Source: Deltaproteobacteria bacterium (GTDB lineage: Bacteria; Desulfobacterota; Dissulfuribacteria; Dissulfuribacterales; QOAL01). Taken from it: a stretch of DNA of 33,242 nt. Below the pieces are notes generated by a model that searched no databases, was not told where the DNA came from, and worked only from the letters and a program-made list of their open reading frames with translations. Position 1 is the stretch's first letter, and each line of letters starts with the position of its first letter. Of the stretch, positions 25,534-33,242 are shown piece after piece. Made by a program: the position numbers and the translations under genes. Location: the NCBI GenBank assembly GCA_027003115.1, contig JALWYS010000191.1, forward strand, positions 2,857 to 36,098, read 5' to 3'.

Positions 25534-26172
25534 ATGAAAATAAAATACGACACACGGAAGAATCTGGCCGAGCGCATATTTTTACTGGAGATACTAAAAG
25601 GGCTTGGACTTACCCTGAAAAGGCTTTTCTCCAAGTCTGTTACCATCCAGTATCCCAAGGAACGAAAGAAGCTGTTTCCTGGCTTCAGGGGCAAGCATGC
25701 CCTTATAAGAGATCCGAACACCAAGGAATCCAGGTGTGTTGCGTGCATGAGATGTGCAACCGTGTGCCCTGCAAGGTGCATATCCATCAGGTTTTCAAAG
25801 GATGAAAAGACTCAGGCAAGGAAGGTGGAATCCTACGAAATAGATGCCCTGCGCTGCATATTTTGCGGTTACTGCGAGGAAGTATGTCCAGTAAACGCGG
25901 TGGTTCTCACCGAAGAGTATGAGTACTCCAATTACACCAGGGAACCATTCCACTTCGACATGGAAAGACTTCTCAAGAACTGGGATGAATTCGTTGAAAA
26001 GAACAAGATCGATCCGGAACAGTACAGGAATCCATTTCTCAGGCCAAGGGGACGGTCTTTGGGAGAGCTTCCCTCTGGTAAACGCATAGACGTCCCTGAG
26101 GAGTGGACCCTTGAAGGCCAGGTTATCTGGAAAGACGGCAGGGCCGTGTCTGCCAAGGAAGTTGTTTCATAA
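25534..26172 (+). CDS. nuoI: NADH-quinone oxidoreductase subunit I
   Basis: The 23-kDa-type subunit with clusters N6a and N6b, 212 residues. The two ferredoxin-like motifs are Cys68/71/74/78 and Cys108/111/114/118. An amphipathic N-terminal segment (about 10-35) fits attachment to the membrane arm. In a complex without NuoE/F/G this subunit should be the electron entry point of the core, which would receive electrons from a ferredoxin-type donor. It is 15 bases after nuoH. Confidence 0.97.
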   Translation: MKIKYDTRKNLAERIFLLEILKGLGLTLKRLFSKSVTIQYPKERKKLFPGFRGKHALIRDPNTKESRCVACMRCATVCPARCISIRFSKDEKTQARKVESYEIDALRCIFCGYCEEVCPVNAVVLTEEYEYSNYTREPFHFDMERLLKNWDEFVEKNKIDPEQYRNPFLRPRGRSLGELPSGKRIDVPEEWTLEGQVIWKDGRAVSAKEVVS

Positions 26173-26186
26173 ATCGGGAGGGTTAA

Positions 26187-26702
26187 ATGGTTCAACTGTT
26201 ATTCTTTTATTTTGCCCTGGTTGTGATTGGGCTGGGTTTGCGCATTGTCACCTGCAAGAACCCTGTTCATAGCGTGCTTCTCATGCTGGTCCTGTTCTTT
26301 CATATGGCTGGCTTCTACCTGCTGCTCAATGCCGAGTTTCTGGCAGCGGTACAGGTCATAGTGTATGCAGGAGCCATTCTGGTCCTGTATCTGTTCGTCC
26401 TGTTTTTGGTAAACCTTCGGGAAGAGGTGAAGATGAGTCCCTTTATTGAAAAGGGCAAGTGGTTGGGAATAGTGGGCGCAGTTGTACTTTTCATAACCTT
26501 TTTAAGGGGTGTCATGAACTTTTCTCTTGGCCCCCACGGAGAGTACACCATTGAAAAGGTGCAACAGCTCACCCATACCAAGGCAATGGGAGAGGCCATC
26601 TACACCGCATACATACTTCCATTTGAGATTGCAGGTTTGATTCTTCTCGTGGCTGTGATCGGCGGATTGGCCCTGGCCAAGAAGGAAAAAAAGGGGGCAT
26701 AA
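26187..26702 (+). CDS. nuoJ: NADH-quinone oxidoreductase subunit J
   Basis: Membrane subunit (ND6 type), 171 residues with five hydrophobic helices. The conserved segment EFLAAVQVIVYAGAILVLYLFVLFLVN (about 50-76) includes the pi-bulge helix typical of ND6. The length is normal. It follows nuoI after 14 bases and is separated from nuoK by one base. Confidence 0.95.
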   Translation: MVQLLFFYFALVVIGLGLRIVTCKNPVHSVLLMLVLFFHMAGFYLLLNAEFLAAVQVIVYAGAILVLYLFVLFLVNLREEVKMSPFIEKGKWLGIVGAVVLFITFLRGVMNFSLGPHGEYTIEKVQQLTHTKAMGEAIYTAYILPFEIAGLILLVAVIGGLALAKKEKKGA

Positions 26703-26703
26703 A

Positions 26704-27006
26704 ATGGTTCATTTAAGCTGGTATCTCACTGTATCAGCCATGCTTTTCTGCATAGGGGTTTTTGGATTCCTGACAAGGCGGAACATCATAATGATGCTGT
26801 TGTCAATTGAGCTTATGCTCAACTCGGTAAACCTCAACCTTGCTGCCATGAGTCACTACATGGAGGATCTCCGTGGGCAGGTCCTGGTCTTTTTTATAAT
26901 AGCCGTTGCAGCGGCCGAGGCGGCAATAGGGCTGGGCATAGTGGTTACCCTGTTCCGCAATTACCGTTCGGTCCACACCGAAGACATAATTAAGCTGAAA
27001 GGATGA
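26704..27006 (+). CDS. nuoK: NADH-quinone oxidoreductase subunit K
   Basis: Membrane subunit (ND4L type), 100 residues, three helices. The two conserved membrane glutamates are found in LLSIELMLNSVNLNL and in AVAAAEAAIGLGI. The length is the standard one. It starts one base after the nuoJ stop and ends seven bases before nuoL. Confidence 0.97.
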   Translation: MVHLSWYLTVSAMLFCIGVFGFLTRRNIIMMLLSIELMLNSVNLNLAAMSHYMEDLRGQVLVFFIIAVAAAEAAIGLGIVVTLFRNYRSVHTEDIIKLKG

Positions 27007-27013
27007 GGTAGAG

Positions 27014-28933
27014 ATGAATATTCCTATATACTTGCTGGTAATTCCGTTTCTGCCCCTGGCTTCCTTTGTATTCACCCTGCTTCTTGGGAAAAGGCTGGGA
27101 GAAAAGGCTCACTGGCCTCCCATAATCGCGGTTCTCATCTCTTTTCTTTGCGCCTGTTACGCATTTGACCAGGTGCTTCATGGCAACCACGTAAATGCGG
27201 ATCTTTACACCTGGTTTGCCTCTGCCAAGTTCAAGGCGTCCGTTGGCTTTCTCCTTGATGAGCTTACGGCAGTAATGCTCATAGTTGTTACCTCCATAAG
27301 CAGTCTTGTTCACATCTATTCCGTGGGTTACATGCACGACGATCCAGGGTACGCTAGGTTCTTCTCCTATTTGAGCCTCTTTACCTTCTCCATGCTCATG
27401 CTGGTCCTGGGGAACAACTTTTTGCAGCTCTATTTTGGCTGGGAAGCGGTTGGCCTTTCATCCTATTTGCTCATCGGTTTTTGGTATCACAAGAAGTCTG
27501 CATCTGACGCCGGCAAGAAGGCCTTTATTGTGAACAGGTTCGGAGATTTTGGTTTCGGCTTGGGAATAATAGTGGTTTTTCTCATCTTTGGCTCTGTTCA
27601 CTATGATACGGTCTTTGCCCATGTCCATGACGTGGTTGGTCAGACCTTCAACTTCATGGGCTTTAATTTCGACGTCATAAGTCTTATGGCAATACTGCTA
27701 TTTTGCGGTGCGGTAGGTAAGTCGGCCCAGATTCCGCTTCATGTTTGGTTGCCAGATGCAATGGAGGGCCCTACCCCCGTTAGTGCCCTTATCCATGCTG
27801 CCACCATGGTTACAGCAGGTGTATTTCTGGTTGCAAGATGTAACCCCATCTTCAGCCTGTCTCCTGCTGCCATGAACCTTGTAACAATAATAGGTGCACT
27901 TACGTGTTTCTTTGCCGCAACCATTGCTCTTGTGCAGGTGGACATAAAGAGGGTCATAGCCTATTCCACTGTGAGCCAGCTGGCCTACATGTTTATAGGT
28001 TGCGGTGTTGGCGCTTACGGGACAGGTATTTTTCACCTTTATACCCATGCCTACTTCAAGGCCCTTCTTTTTCTTGGTGCTGGTAGCGTAATTCACGCAA
28101 TGAGTGACGAGCAGGATATTAGAAAGATGGGAGGCCTCAAGAAATACCTGCCTGTAACCTACTTCACGTTTCTGTTAGCGTCTCTTTCCATTTCAGGAAT
28201 CCCGCCCTTTGCCGGCTTTTTCAGTAAGGACCAGATCCTTGCCGAGGCGTTTGCATCCCATGTTGCCTCTGGAAAGTTTGCGTGGTTCGTTGGTACGGTT
28301 GTTGCGGCAATGACTGCCTTTTACTCTTTCAGGCTCATATTCTTGACATTTCACGGTGAGTTCAGGGGAACAGAGGATCAGCGAAAGCATCTGCATGAAT
28401 CCCCCCTTTCCATGACCATACCCCTGACACTTCTAGCACTTGGAGCCCTTGCTTCTGGCTGGGTTGGTATTCCAGAGGTTCTTGGAGGGGAAAATGGCTG
28501 GGCGCATTTTCTAGCCCCGGTTGTTGGACATCCGGAAGTTCATCTCAGCGAATTTACCGAATGGGTGCTTATGGCAATCTCCGTGGCAGCGGGTATTGGT
28601 GGAATATATCTGGCATACGTCATGTACATGGTTAAGCCTGAGATTCCAGTGGAGCTTGCCCGTAAACATCCAAAGCTGTACGACACCCTTTTTAACAAGT
28701 ACTACGTGGATGAGTTTTATAGCGCAACAATTGTCCAGCCCACCATAAGTTGCGGCAGAAAGGTCCTTAGAGGCATAACGGACGGAAAGATTATAGAGGG
28801 GGTTGTAAACGGTGTTCCTGGTTTGATCGGCAAGTTCAGTCACGTACTTGCAAGACTCCAAAACGGAAGAGTCCAGCACTATGGCGGAGTGATGGCTGTG
28901 GGTGCCTTTATTCTTCTTTGGATATTCATGTAA
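27014..28933 (+). CDS. nuoL: NADH-quinone oxidoreductase subunit L
   Basis: The distal antiporter-like subunit (ND5 type), 639 residues with about sixteen helices and the long lateral C-terminal helix region. Proton-path residues appear in GWEAVGLSSYLLIG (conserved Glu in TM5), GKSAQIPLHVWLPDAMEGPTPVSALIHAATMV (Lys in TM7) and the THAYFKALLFLGAGSVIHAM region with Lys in TM8. Length is normal. It starts seven bases after nuoK. Confidence 0.97.
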   Translation: MNIPIYLLVIPFLPLASFVFTLLLGKRLGEKAHWPPIIAVLISFLCACYAFDQVLHGNHVNADLYTWFASAKFKASVGFLLDELTAVMLIVVTSISSLVHIYSVGYMHDDPGYARFFSYLSLFTFSMLMLVLGNNFLQLYFGWEAVGLSSYLLIGFWYHKKSASDAGKKAFIVNRFGDFGFGLGIIVVFLIFGSVHYDTVFAHVHDVVGQTFNFMGFNFDVISLMAILLFCGAVGKSAQIPLHVWLPDAMEGPTPVSALIHAATMVTAGVFLVARCNPIFSLSPAAMNLVTIIGALTCFFAATIALVQVDIKRVIAYSTVSQLAYMFIGCGVGAYGTGIFHLYTHAYFKALLFLGAGSVIHAMSDEQDIRKMGGLKKYLPVTYFTFLLASLSISGIPPFAGFFSKDQILAEAFASHVASGKFAWFVGTVVAAMTAFYSFRLIFLTFHGEFRGTEDQRKHLHESPLSMTIPLTLLALGALASGWVGIPEVLGGENGWAHFLAPVVGHPEVHLSEFTEWVLMAISVAAGIGGIYLAYVMYMVKPEIPVELARKHPKLYDTLFNKYYVDEFYSATIVQPTISCGRKVLRGITDGKIIEGVVNGVPGLIGKFSHVLARLQNGRVQHYGGVMAVGAFILLWIFM

Positions 28934-28954
28934 CCAAGGGGAGGAATAGCGAAC

Positions 28955-30496
28955 ATGGATTACGGATTTCCAATACTTAGTTCCCTGATTTTTCTACCAA
29001 TGATCGGGGCAGCGGCACTGCTTTTCATACCGCGTTCAAACGAAGACGATGTAAGGCGTATGGCGCTACTTATCACCATAGTGGAGTTTCTGCTCTCTCT
29101 TCCTCTGTGGTTTCAATTCGACAAGTCTTCACATCTCATGCAGTTTGTGGAAAAACACCCCTGGATTCCTGCATGGAACGTCAACTACTACCTGGGGATA
29201 GATGGAATCAGCATACTGTTCGTGCTTCTTTCCACCCTTATCACCATTCTTTGCGTTCTTGTTTCCTGGACAGCAATTACTGACAAGGTAAAGGAGTTCT
29301 TCGCGGCATTGCTCTTCCTGGAAGGTGCCATGATCGGGGTGTTTTGCTCCCTTGACTTTTTCCTGTTTTACATATTCTGGGAGGCCATGCTCATTCCCAT
29401 GTACCTGATAATAGGTGTATGGGGCGGGCCTGGCAGGCTGTACGCTGCCATAAAGTTCTTTCTATACACCCTGGTGGGAAGTGTGTTGATGCTGGTTGGA
29501 ATTATCACACTCTATTATCAAGGGGGGCACACCTTTGATATTTTAAAGCTTTCTGCAAATGCCTACCCCTTGAAGCTACAGATGATTCTCTTCTGGGCCT
29601 TCTTTGCAGCCTTTGCAGTCAAGGTGCCCATGTGGCCAGTACACACCTGGCTGCCAGATGCCCATACCGAGGCCCCTGCTGCAGGCTCTGTCATCCTTGC
29701 CGGGATCCTCATCAAGATGGGGGCTTACGGATTCCTCAGATTCTCCATGCCCATGTTTCCCCAGGCAACCCAGGCAATGATGGTACCCATGCTGATACTT
29801 TCCATAATCGCCATTGTTTACGGGGCGGTTATATGCCTTGGGCAGGACGATATGAAAAGGCTCATCGCCTATAGCTCGGTCAGCCACATGGGTTTTGTAA
29901 CCCTTGGCATGTTCGCACTTAATTACCAGGGGCTTGAAGGTGCTATTCTCCAGATGGTCAATCATGGGGTTGTCACAGGGGCGCTATTTCTTTCAGTGGG
30001 AATAATTTATGAACAGACACATACCAGGGAGATTTCCGATTACGGAGGGTTAGCAACTCTTACCCCCATCTTTGCGGGCTTTTTTATGGTCTTCACACTG
30101 GCAGCAGTTGGCTTACCTGGATTGAATGGGTTTATTGGCGAATTTCTCATAATACTTGGTGGCTTTGCAACCAAGACGTGGGCCGGATTCTTTGCTGCAA
30201 CAGGAATCATCATTGGGGCAGGTTACATGCTCTGGCTATATCAGCGAGTATTTTTCATGGAGAAGAATCCTAAGATGGTAGCGCTTGGGCTTCGTGACTT
30301 GAACTGCAGGGAGCTTATAACCCTTTTGCCCATGCTGCTTCTCATATTCTGGATTGGAATTTATCCAAACGTTTTTTTGAGCTATATGCATGCCTCTGTT
30401 GTCCACTTGCTGCAACAGGTCCATGCATCAACGGGCAGTGTCCAGGCCAATACCAACGCCATAGTAGAATGTGCGCTTCGATTCGTAGGAGGCTAG
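28955..30496 (+). CDS. nuoM: NADH-quinone oxidoreductase subunit M
   Basis: Antiporter-like membrane subunit (ND4 type), 513 residues, about fourteen helices. Motifs are FYIFWEAMLIPMYLIIG with the conserved Glu in TM5, AVKVPMWPVHTWLPDAHTEAPAAGSVILAGILIKMG with the Lys in TM7, and the MNHGVVTGALFL-like VNHGVVTGALFL helix. It has an AAGGGGAGGA ribosome site and starts 21 bases after nuoL. Confidence 0.97.
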   Translation: MDYGFPILSSLIFLPMIGAAALLFIPRSNEDDVRRMALLITIVEFLLSLPLWFQFDKSSHLMQFVEKHPWIPAWNVNYYLGIDGISILFVLLSTLITILCVLVSWTAITDKVKEFFAALLFLEGAMIGVFCSLDFFLFYIFWEAMLIPMYLIIGVWGGPGRLYAAIKFFLYTLVGSVLMLVGIITLYYQGGHTFDILKLSANAYPLKLQMILFWAFFAAFAVKVPMWPVHTWLPDAHTEAPAAGSVILAGILIKMGAYGFLRFSMPMFPQATQAMMVPMLILSIIAIVYGAVICLGQDDMKRLIAYSSVSHMGFVTLGMFALNYQGLEGAILQMVNHGVVTGALFLSVGIIYEQTHTREISDYGGLATLTPIFAGFFMVFTLAAVGLPGLNGFIGEFLIILGGFATKTWAGFFAATGIIIGAGYMLWLYQRVFFMEKNPKMVALGLRDLNCRELITLLPMLLLIFWIGIYPNVFLSYMHASVVHLLQQVHASTGSVQANTNAIVECALRFVGG

Positions 30497-30503
30497 GAGA
30501 GAC

Positions 30504-31943
30504 ATGGTTACAGGATTTTCTTTACCAATCATTGCACCCCTGGGGCCTGAAATTTTTCTGGCAGTCATAGGCTGCGCGGTGATACTTGCCGATATCATCT
30601 GGAGGGAGCAACGATATGTTGTCCCCATAGTGGCAATGGCGGGTGCAACCGCCACAGTGATAATGGTTTTAAAGGCCTCTGGCGTCTCTTTTTCTGGGAT
30701 GTACACAGTGGATGCCTTTAGCGCATTCTTCAAGATAGTCTGCCTCCTTGGGCTCATGCTTGCCATCCTCATGTCTCTGCGCCACCTGGACATAATGGGT
30801 GTTAAAAGGGTGGGGGAGTACTACAGCCTCATGGTCTTTTCCTGCGTTGGCATGATGATAATGGCCTCTGCAACAGACCTCATAGTTCTGTACCTTGGAC
30901 TGGAATTAATGGCCCTCAGCGTCTACTGTCTCGTAGGGCTTTTAAAGACCGATCCCAGGGCCTCAGAGGCTGCGGTCAAGTATTTGCTTCTCGGTGCCTT
31001 TGCCTCTTGTCTGCTTCTTTTTGGCATGTCCTATCTTTATGGTACAACTGGAACCACCGATATGAGCCAGATATCAAAGGCCATGGCCCAGGGCAAGCTT
31101 ACTGATAATCCTGCCTTTATGATGGGCCTTGGTCTGGTGGTAATAGCCTTTTGCTTCAAGATCGCAGCGGCTCCATTTCACATGTGGACTCCTGATGCCT
31201 ATGAAGGGGCCATGACCCCTGTTACTGCCTTCATGTCTGTTGGGCCAAAGGCGGCAGGCTTCGCAGCACTTGGAAGGGTCCTCATGGAGGCCTTTCCAAA
31301 CGCCCATTCCGACTGGATGACAGTCCTTGTAATTTTGGCCTTTCTCACCATGGCCATTGGTAACATTACAGCCCTTTGTCAGACATCCATCAAAAGGATG
31401 CTTGCCTACTCATCCATTGCCCATGCTGGTTACGCCCTCATAGGCTTTTTGCCAGGCACTGCAGAAGGCGCCTCTGCCACCATGAACTATCTCTTTATTT
31501 ACCTCTTTATGAACATGGGTGCCTTTGCAGTGATAATTCTCTTGCAATACAAAGGGCTTGTAGGTGAGGCTCTGGAAGACTACAAGGGCCTTGCAAAGAC
31601 GCATCCAGTGGCAGCAGCCCTTATGCTTGTCTTCATGTTCTCCCTTACAGGAATCCCCCCAACGGCAGGCTTTATCGGCAAGTTCAATCTCTTCATGGCA
31701 GCACTTCATGCAGGTTACACCTGGATAGTCATATTTGCCGTGCTCTTTAGCGCCATATCTGCATATTTTTACCTTAGGGTAATCATGCTCATGTACATGT
31801 ATGAGCCAGAAAAGGAGATGAAACTTGCACCTTCTGGCGCCCTTTCGGCAGTCCTGGCTATAGCCCTTACAGGGGTTATTCTCCTTGGCTGCTATCCAAA
31901 CGGCATTCTTTCCTACGCATCAAAGGCCATTATGGGACATTGA
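30504..31943 (+). CDS. nuoN: NADH-quinone oxidoreductase subunit N
   Basis: Antiporter-like membrane subunit (ND2 type), 479 residues, about fourteen helices. It shows LYLGLELMALSVYCLVGL with the TM5 Glu, FKIAAAPFHMWTPDAYEGAMTPVTAFMSVGPKAAGFA with the TM7 Lys, and SIKRMLAYSSIAHAGYALIG. It is the last gene of the operon, seven bases after nuoM, followed at once by a terminator. No nuoE, nuoF or nuoG lies in the operon. Confidence 0.97.
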   Translation: MVTGFSLPIIAPLGPEIFLAVIGCAVILADIIWREQRYVVPIVAMAGATATVIMVLKASGVSFSGMYTVDAFSAFFKIVCLLGLMLAILMSLRHLDIMGVKRVGEYYSLMVFSCVGMMIMASATDLIVLYLGLELMALSVYCLVGLLKTDPRASEAAVKYLLLGAFASCLLLFGMSYLYGTTGTTDMSQISKAMAQGKLTDNPAFMMGLGLVVIAFCFKIAAAPFHMWTPDAYEGAMTPVTAFMSVGPKAAGFAALGRVLMEAFPNAHSDWMTVLVILAFLTMAIGNITALCQTSIKRMLAYSSIAHAGYALIGFLPGTAEGASATMNYLFIYLFMNMGAFAVIILLQYKGLVGEALEDYKGLAKTHPVAAALMLVFMFSLTGIPPTAGFIGKFNLFMAALHAGYTWIVIFAVLFSAISAYFYLRVIMLMYMYEPEKEMKLAPSGALSAVLAIALTGVILLGCYPNGILSYASKAIMGH

Positions 31944-31975
31944 TTACAAAAGACGCCTCCTTTTGTTTTATGGCA

Positions 31976-32008
31976 GGGCACCCGGGTTTTTTCTGGGTGC
32001 CTTTTTTA
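31976..32008 (+). terminator. Rho-independent terminator of the Mo/complex I operon
   Basis: GGCACCC (31977-31983) pairs with GGGTGCC (31995-32001), followed by six T (32002-32007). It lies 33 bases after the nuoN stop and marks the end of the 13-gene transcript. Confidence 0.9.
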
Positions 32009-32117
32009 GTGCAAAAAATGCAGGTTTTTGTTGACTTCGTTTATAATTTTAAGTAGATGATTTTTTAATCACTCAAGATTTGCGGGGAGTGGGGAAATCA
32101 ATGCGGGAGGTATGTTA

Positions 32118-33242
32118 ATGAATACTAAGCTGTTGTTGTTGACGCTGTGTATCCTTTGTGCCTGTCCTTCCTTGTCTTTTAGTCAAGTATTCCACGTTAA
32201 TGATTCGGCTTCATTTCAATCTGCTCTTACCAATGCGGAATCAAACGGACAGGATGACACTATTTACGTGGCTGCCGGGACATATAACCTGACGTCCATG
32301 TTGCACTATGGTGCCAATGATGGTGACGGCTCTCTAACCATAGTAGCCGAGGATCCCAATAACAGGCCAGTATTGGATGGTCAAGGCAATACAATAATAT
32401 TCAATATAGATAATGATCAAAATGGAGACGAAACAGGTGATGATGGCAATGTAATCACAATTCGGTATTTAATATTTCAGCGTGGATATAATTCACTCGC
32501 CCATGGTTTCAACGGCCGTGGCGGTGGACTTTCAATACACGTAGGCGCTGCAGATATCCGAATAGAAAATTGTATCTTTCAAAACAACGTGGCTGATTAT
32601 GAAGGCGGAGGGGCATGGATTCTTTCGAAGTCCGGAGACCTCACCATGTCGAACAATGAGTTTACCACTAACAGGGCAGGAAGAAAAGGCGGCGGCTTTA
32701 GCTTTTCTTCATGGCATTTTCCGAGTAATACTTGGGGTTCAGCTTCTGCAATGATTTCAGGTAACACCTTTAATTCAAATCGGGTGACTTCATCACCTGC
32801 TGCTGGCGGTGGCGGCTTCTTTGCTGGGTCCGCCCGTGGCGGCTTTACTGTTACCAACAACGATTTTCAAAATAATTATTCTTCTGAAAAAGGTGGCGGT
32901 GCACTTTTCGGAAGTGGGGGAAGGCAGCCTATCACGATTACGGGAAATACCTTTACGGGAAATATTGCAGAGGTAGATCGCGGGGGAGGCCTTGCTACAG
33001 GTTTTCATGGTGGTAACAGCACTATTACCGTCTCCAACAATGTTTTCCTAAATAATTCATCTAGGGACGATAACGGCGGTGGGCTTAGCCTTCTTCTATT
33101 AAAGGGTCGGCACGGACCTAGCACCGGCACTGCAAATATAACTAATAACGTCTTTGTGGGAAATAGTGCCGATGATAATGGAGGAGGTTTAAAGCTTACA
33201 TCTAGTTCGGGGACTTTGAATGTTACCAACAATACTTTCTAC
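32118..33242 (+). CDS. Secreted beta-helix repeat protein, 5' part
   Basis: The first 375 residues of a protein that continues past the window end without a stop. A hydrophobic signal peptide (1 to about 22, ending SLSFS before QVFHV) indicates export. The rest is a right-handed parallel beta-helix of imperfect repeats, each with an NNxF core and a GGG turn. GGG turns fall near residues 135, 163, 191, 230, 259, 289, 320 and 355; NNxF-type cores fall near 151, 179, 216, 248, 277, 308, 343 and 371. This resembles the repeats of polymorphic outer-membrane/choice-of-anchor proteins. Function (adhesion, glycan handling) is not predictable. The ATG at 32118 follows GGGAGG by seven bases; an in-frame ATG at 32112 is too close to it. 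Asn/Gly/Ser-rich composition differs strongly from neighbours. Confidence 0.88.
   Translation, partial: MNTKLLLLTLCILCACPSLSFSQVFHVNDSASFQSALTNAESNGQDDTIYVAAGTYNLTSMLHYGANDGDGSLTIVAEDPNNRPVLDGQGNTIIFNIDNDQNGDETGDDGNVITIRYLIFQRGYNSLAHGFNGRGGGLSIHVGAADIRIENCIFQNNVADYEGGGAWILSKSGDLTMSNNEFTTNRAGRKGGGFSFSSWHFPSNTWGSASAMISGNTFNSNRVTSSPAAGGGGFFAGSARGGFTVTNNDFQNNYSSEKGGGALFGSGGRQPITITGNTFTGNIAEVDRGGGLATGFHGGNSTITVSNNVFLNNSSRDDNGGGLSLLLLKGRHGPSTGTANITNNVFVGNSADDNGGGLKLTSSSGTLNVTNNTFY

Overview
The window looks like chromosomal DNA of a Desulfobacterota-type (deltaproteobacterial) anaerobe. Four things support this: a DUF2232 membrane protein between rpsR and rplI, an ftsH-folP-cdaA-ybbR-glmM run, an 11-subunit complex I operon with no nuoE/F/G, and molybdopterin/iron-sulfur proteins of the polysulfide/thiosulfate reductase type. 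The species cannot be fixed from the sequence alone. UGA is an ordinary stop codon here (rpsR, dnaB and others end in TGA). Many genes begin with GTG or TTG.

Layout. 1-3693 (+): 3' end of rpsR, a DUF2232 protein, rplI, dnaB and rsmG, a ribosomal/replication operon. 3757-11732 (-): FKBP-type isomerase, tilS, ftsH, folP, cdaA, ybbR/cdaR and glmM, mostly with 4-base or abutting junctions. This links protein quality control, folate synthesis, c-di-AMP synthesis and cell-wall precursor synthesis. 11866-11942 (+): tRNA-Arg(UCU) with a plausible promoter. 12051-15952 (+): a glutamate/dicarboxylate-symporter-like protein fused to a periplasmic solute-binding domain, a RimK-like ATP-grasp ligase and a DUF4136 lipoprotein, closed by a clear terminator. 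16059-16739 (-): a SAM methyltransferase. 16973-18697 (+): an AAA ATPase and a DEDDh exonuclease as a pair. 18698-19259: an AT-rich gene-free stretch with several dyads, presumably control DNA for the next operon.

19260-31943 (+): a tightly packed 13-gene respiratory operon. It starts with a cytoplasmic-looking molybdopterin oxidoreductase and a four-cluster ferredoxin, then nuoA, B, C, D, H, I, J, K, L, M, N, and ends at a strong terminator. The NADH-input subunits NuoE/F/G are absent, so the Mo enzyme plus ferredoxin is the obvious candidate electron-input module (inference).

Main discovery: nuoB is interrupted by one in-frame TGA at 22385-22387. It falls exactly on the first Cys of the tandem Cys-Cys pair that ligates iron-sulfur cluster N2. 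All other nuoB motifs are intact, and a perfect 8-bp hairpin with a GGA loop starts 16 bases after the TGA, where a bacterial SECIS element should be. The best reading is a selenocysteine-containing NuoB (Sec50), with a selenium ligand on the terminal cluster of complex I. A sequencing error or nonsense mutation remains the alternative.

32118 to the right edge (+): the beginning of a secreted protein with beta-helix (GGG/NNxF) repeats, cut off by the window end.
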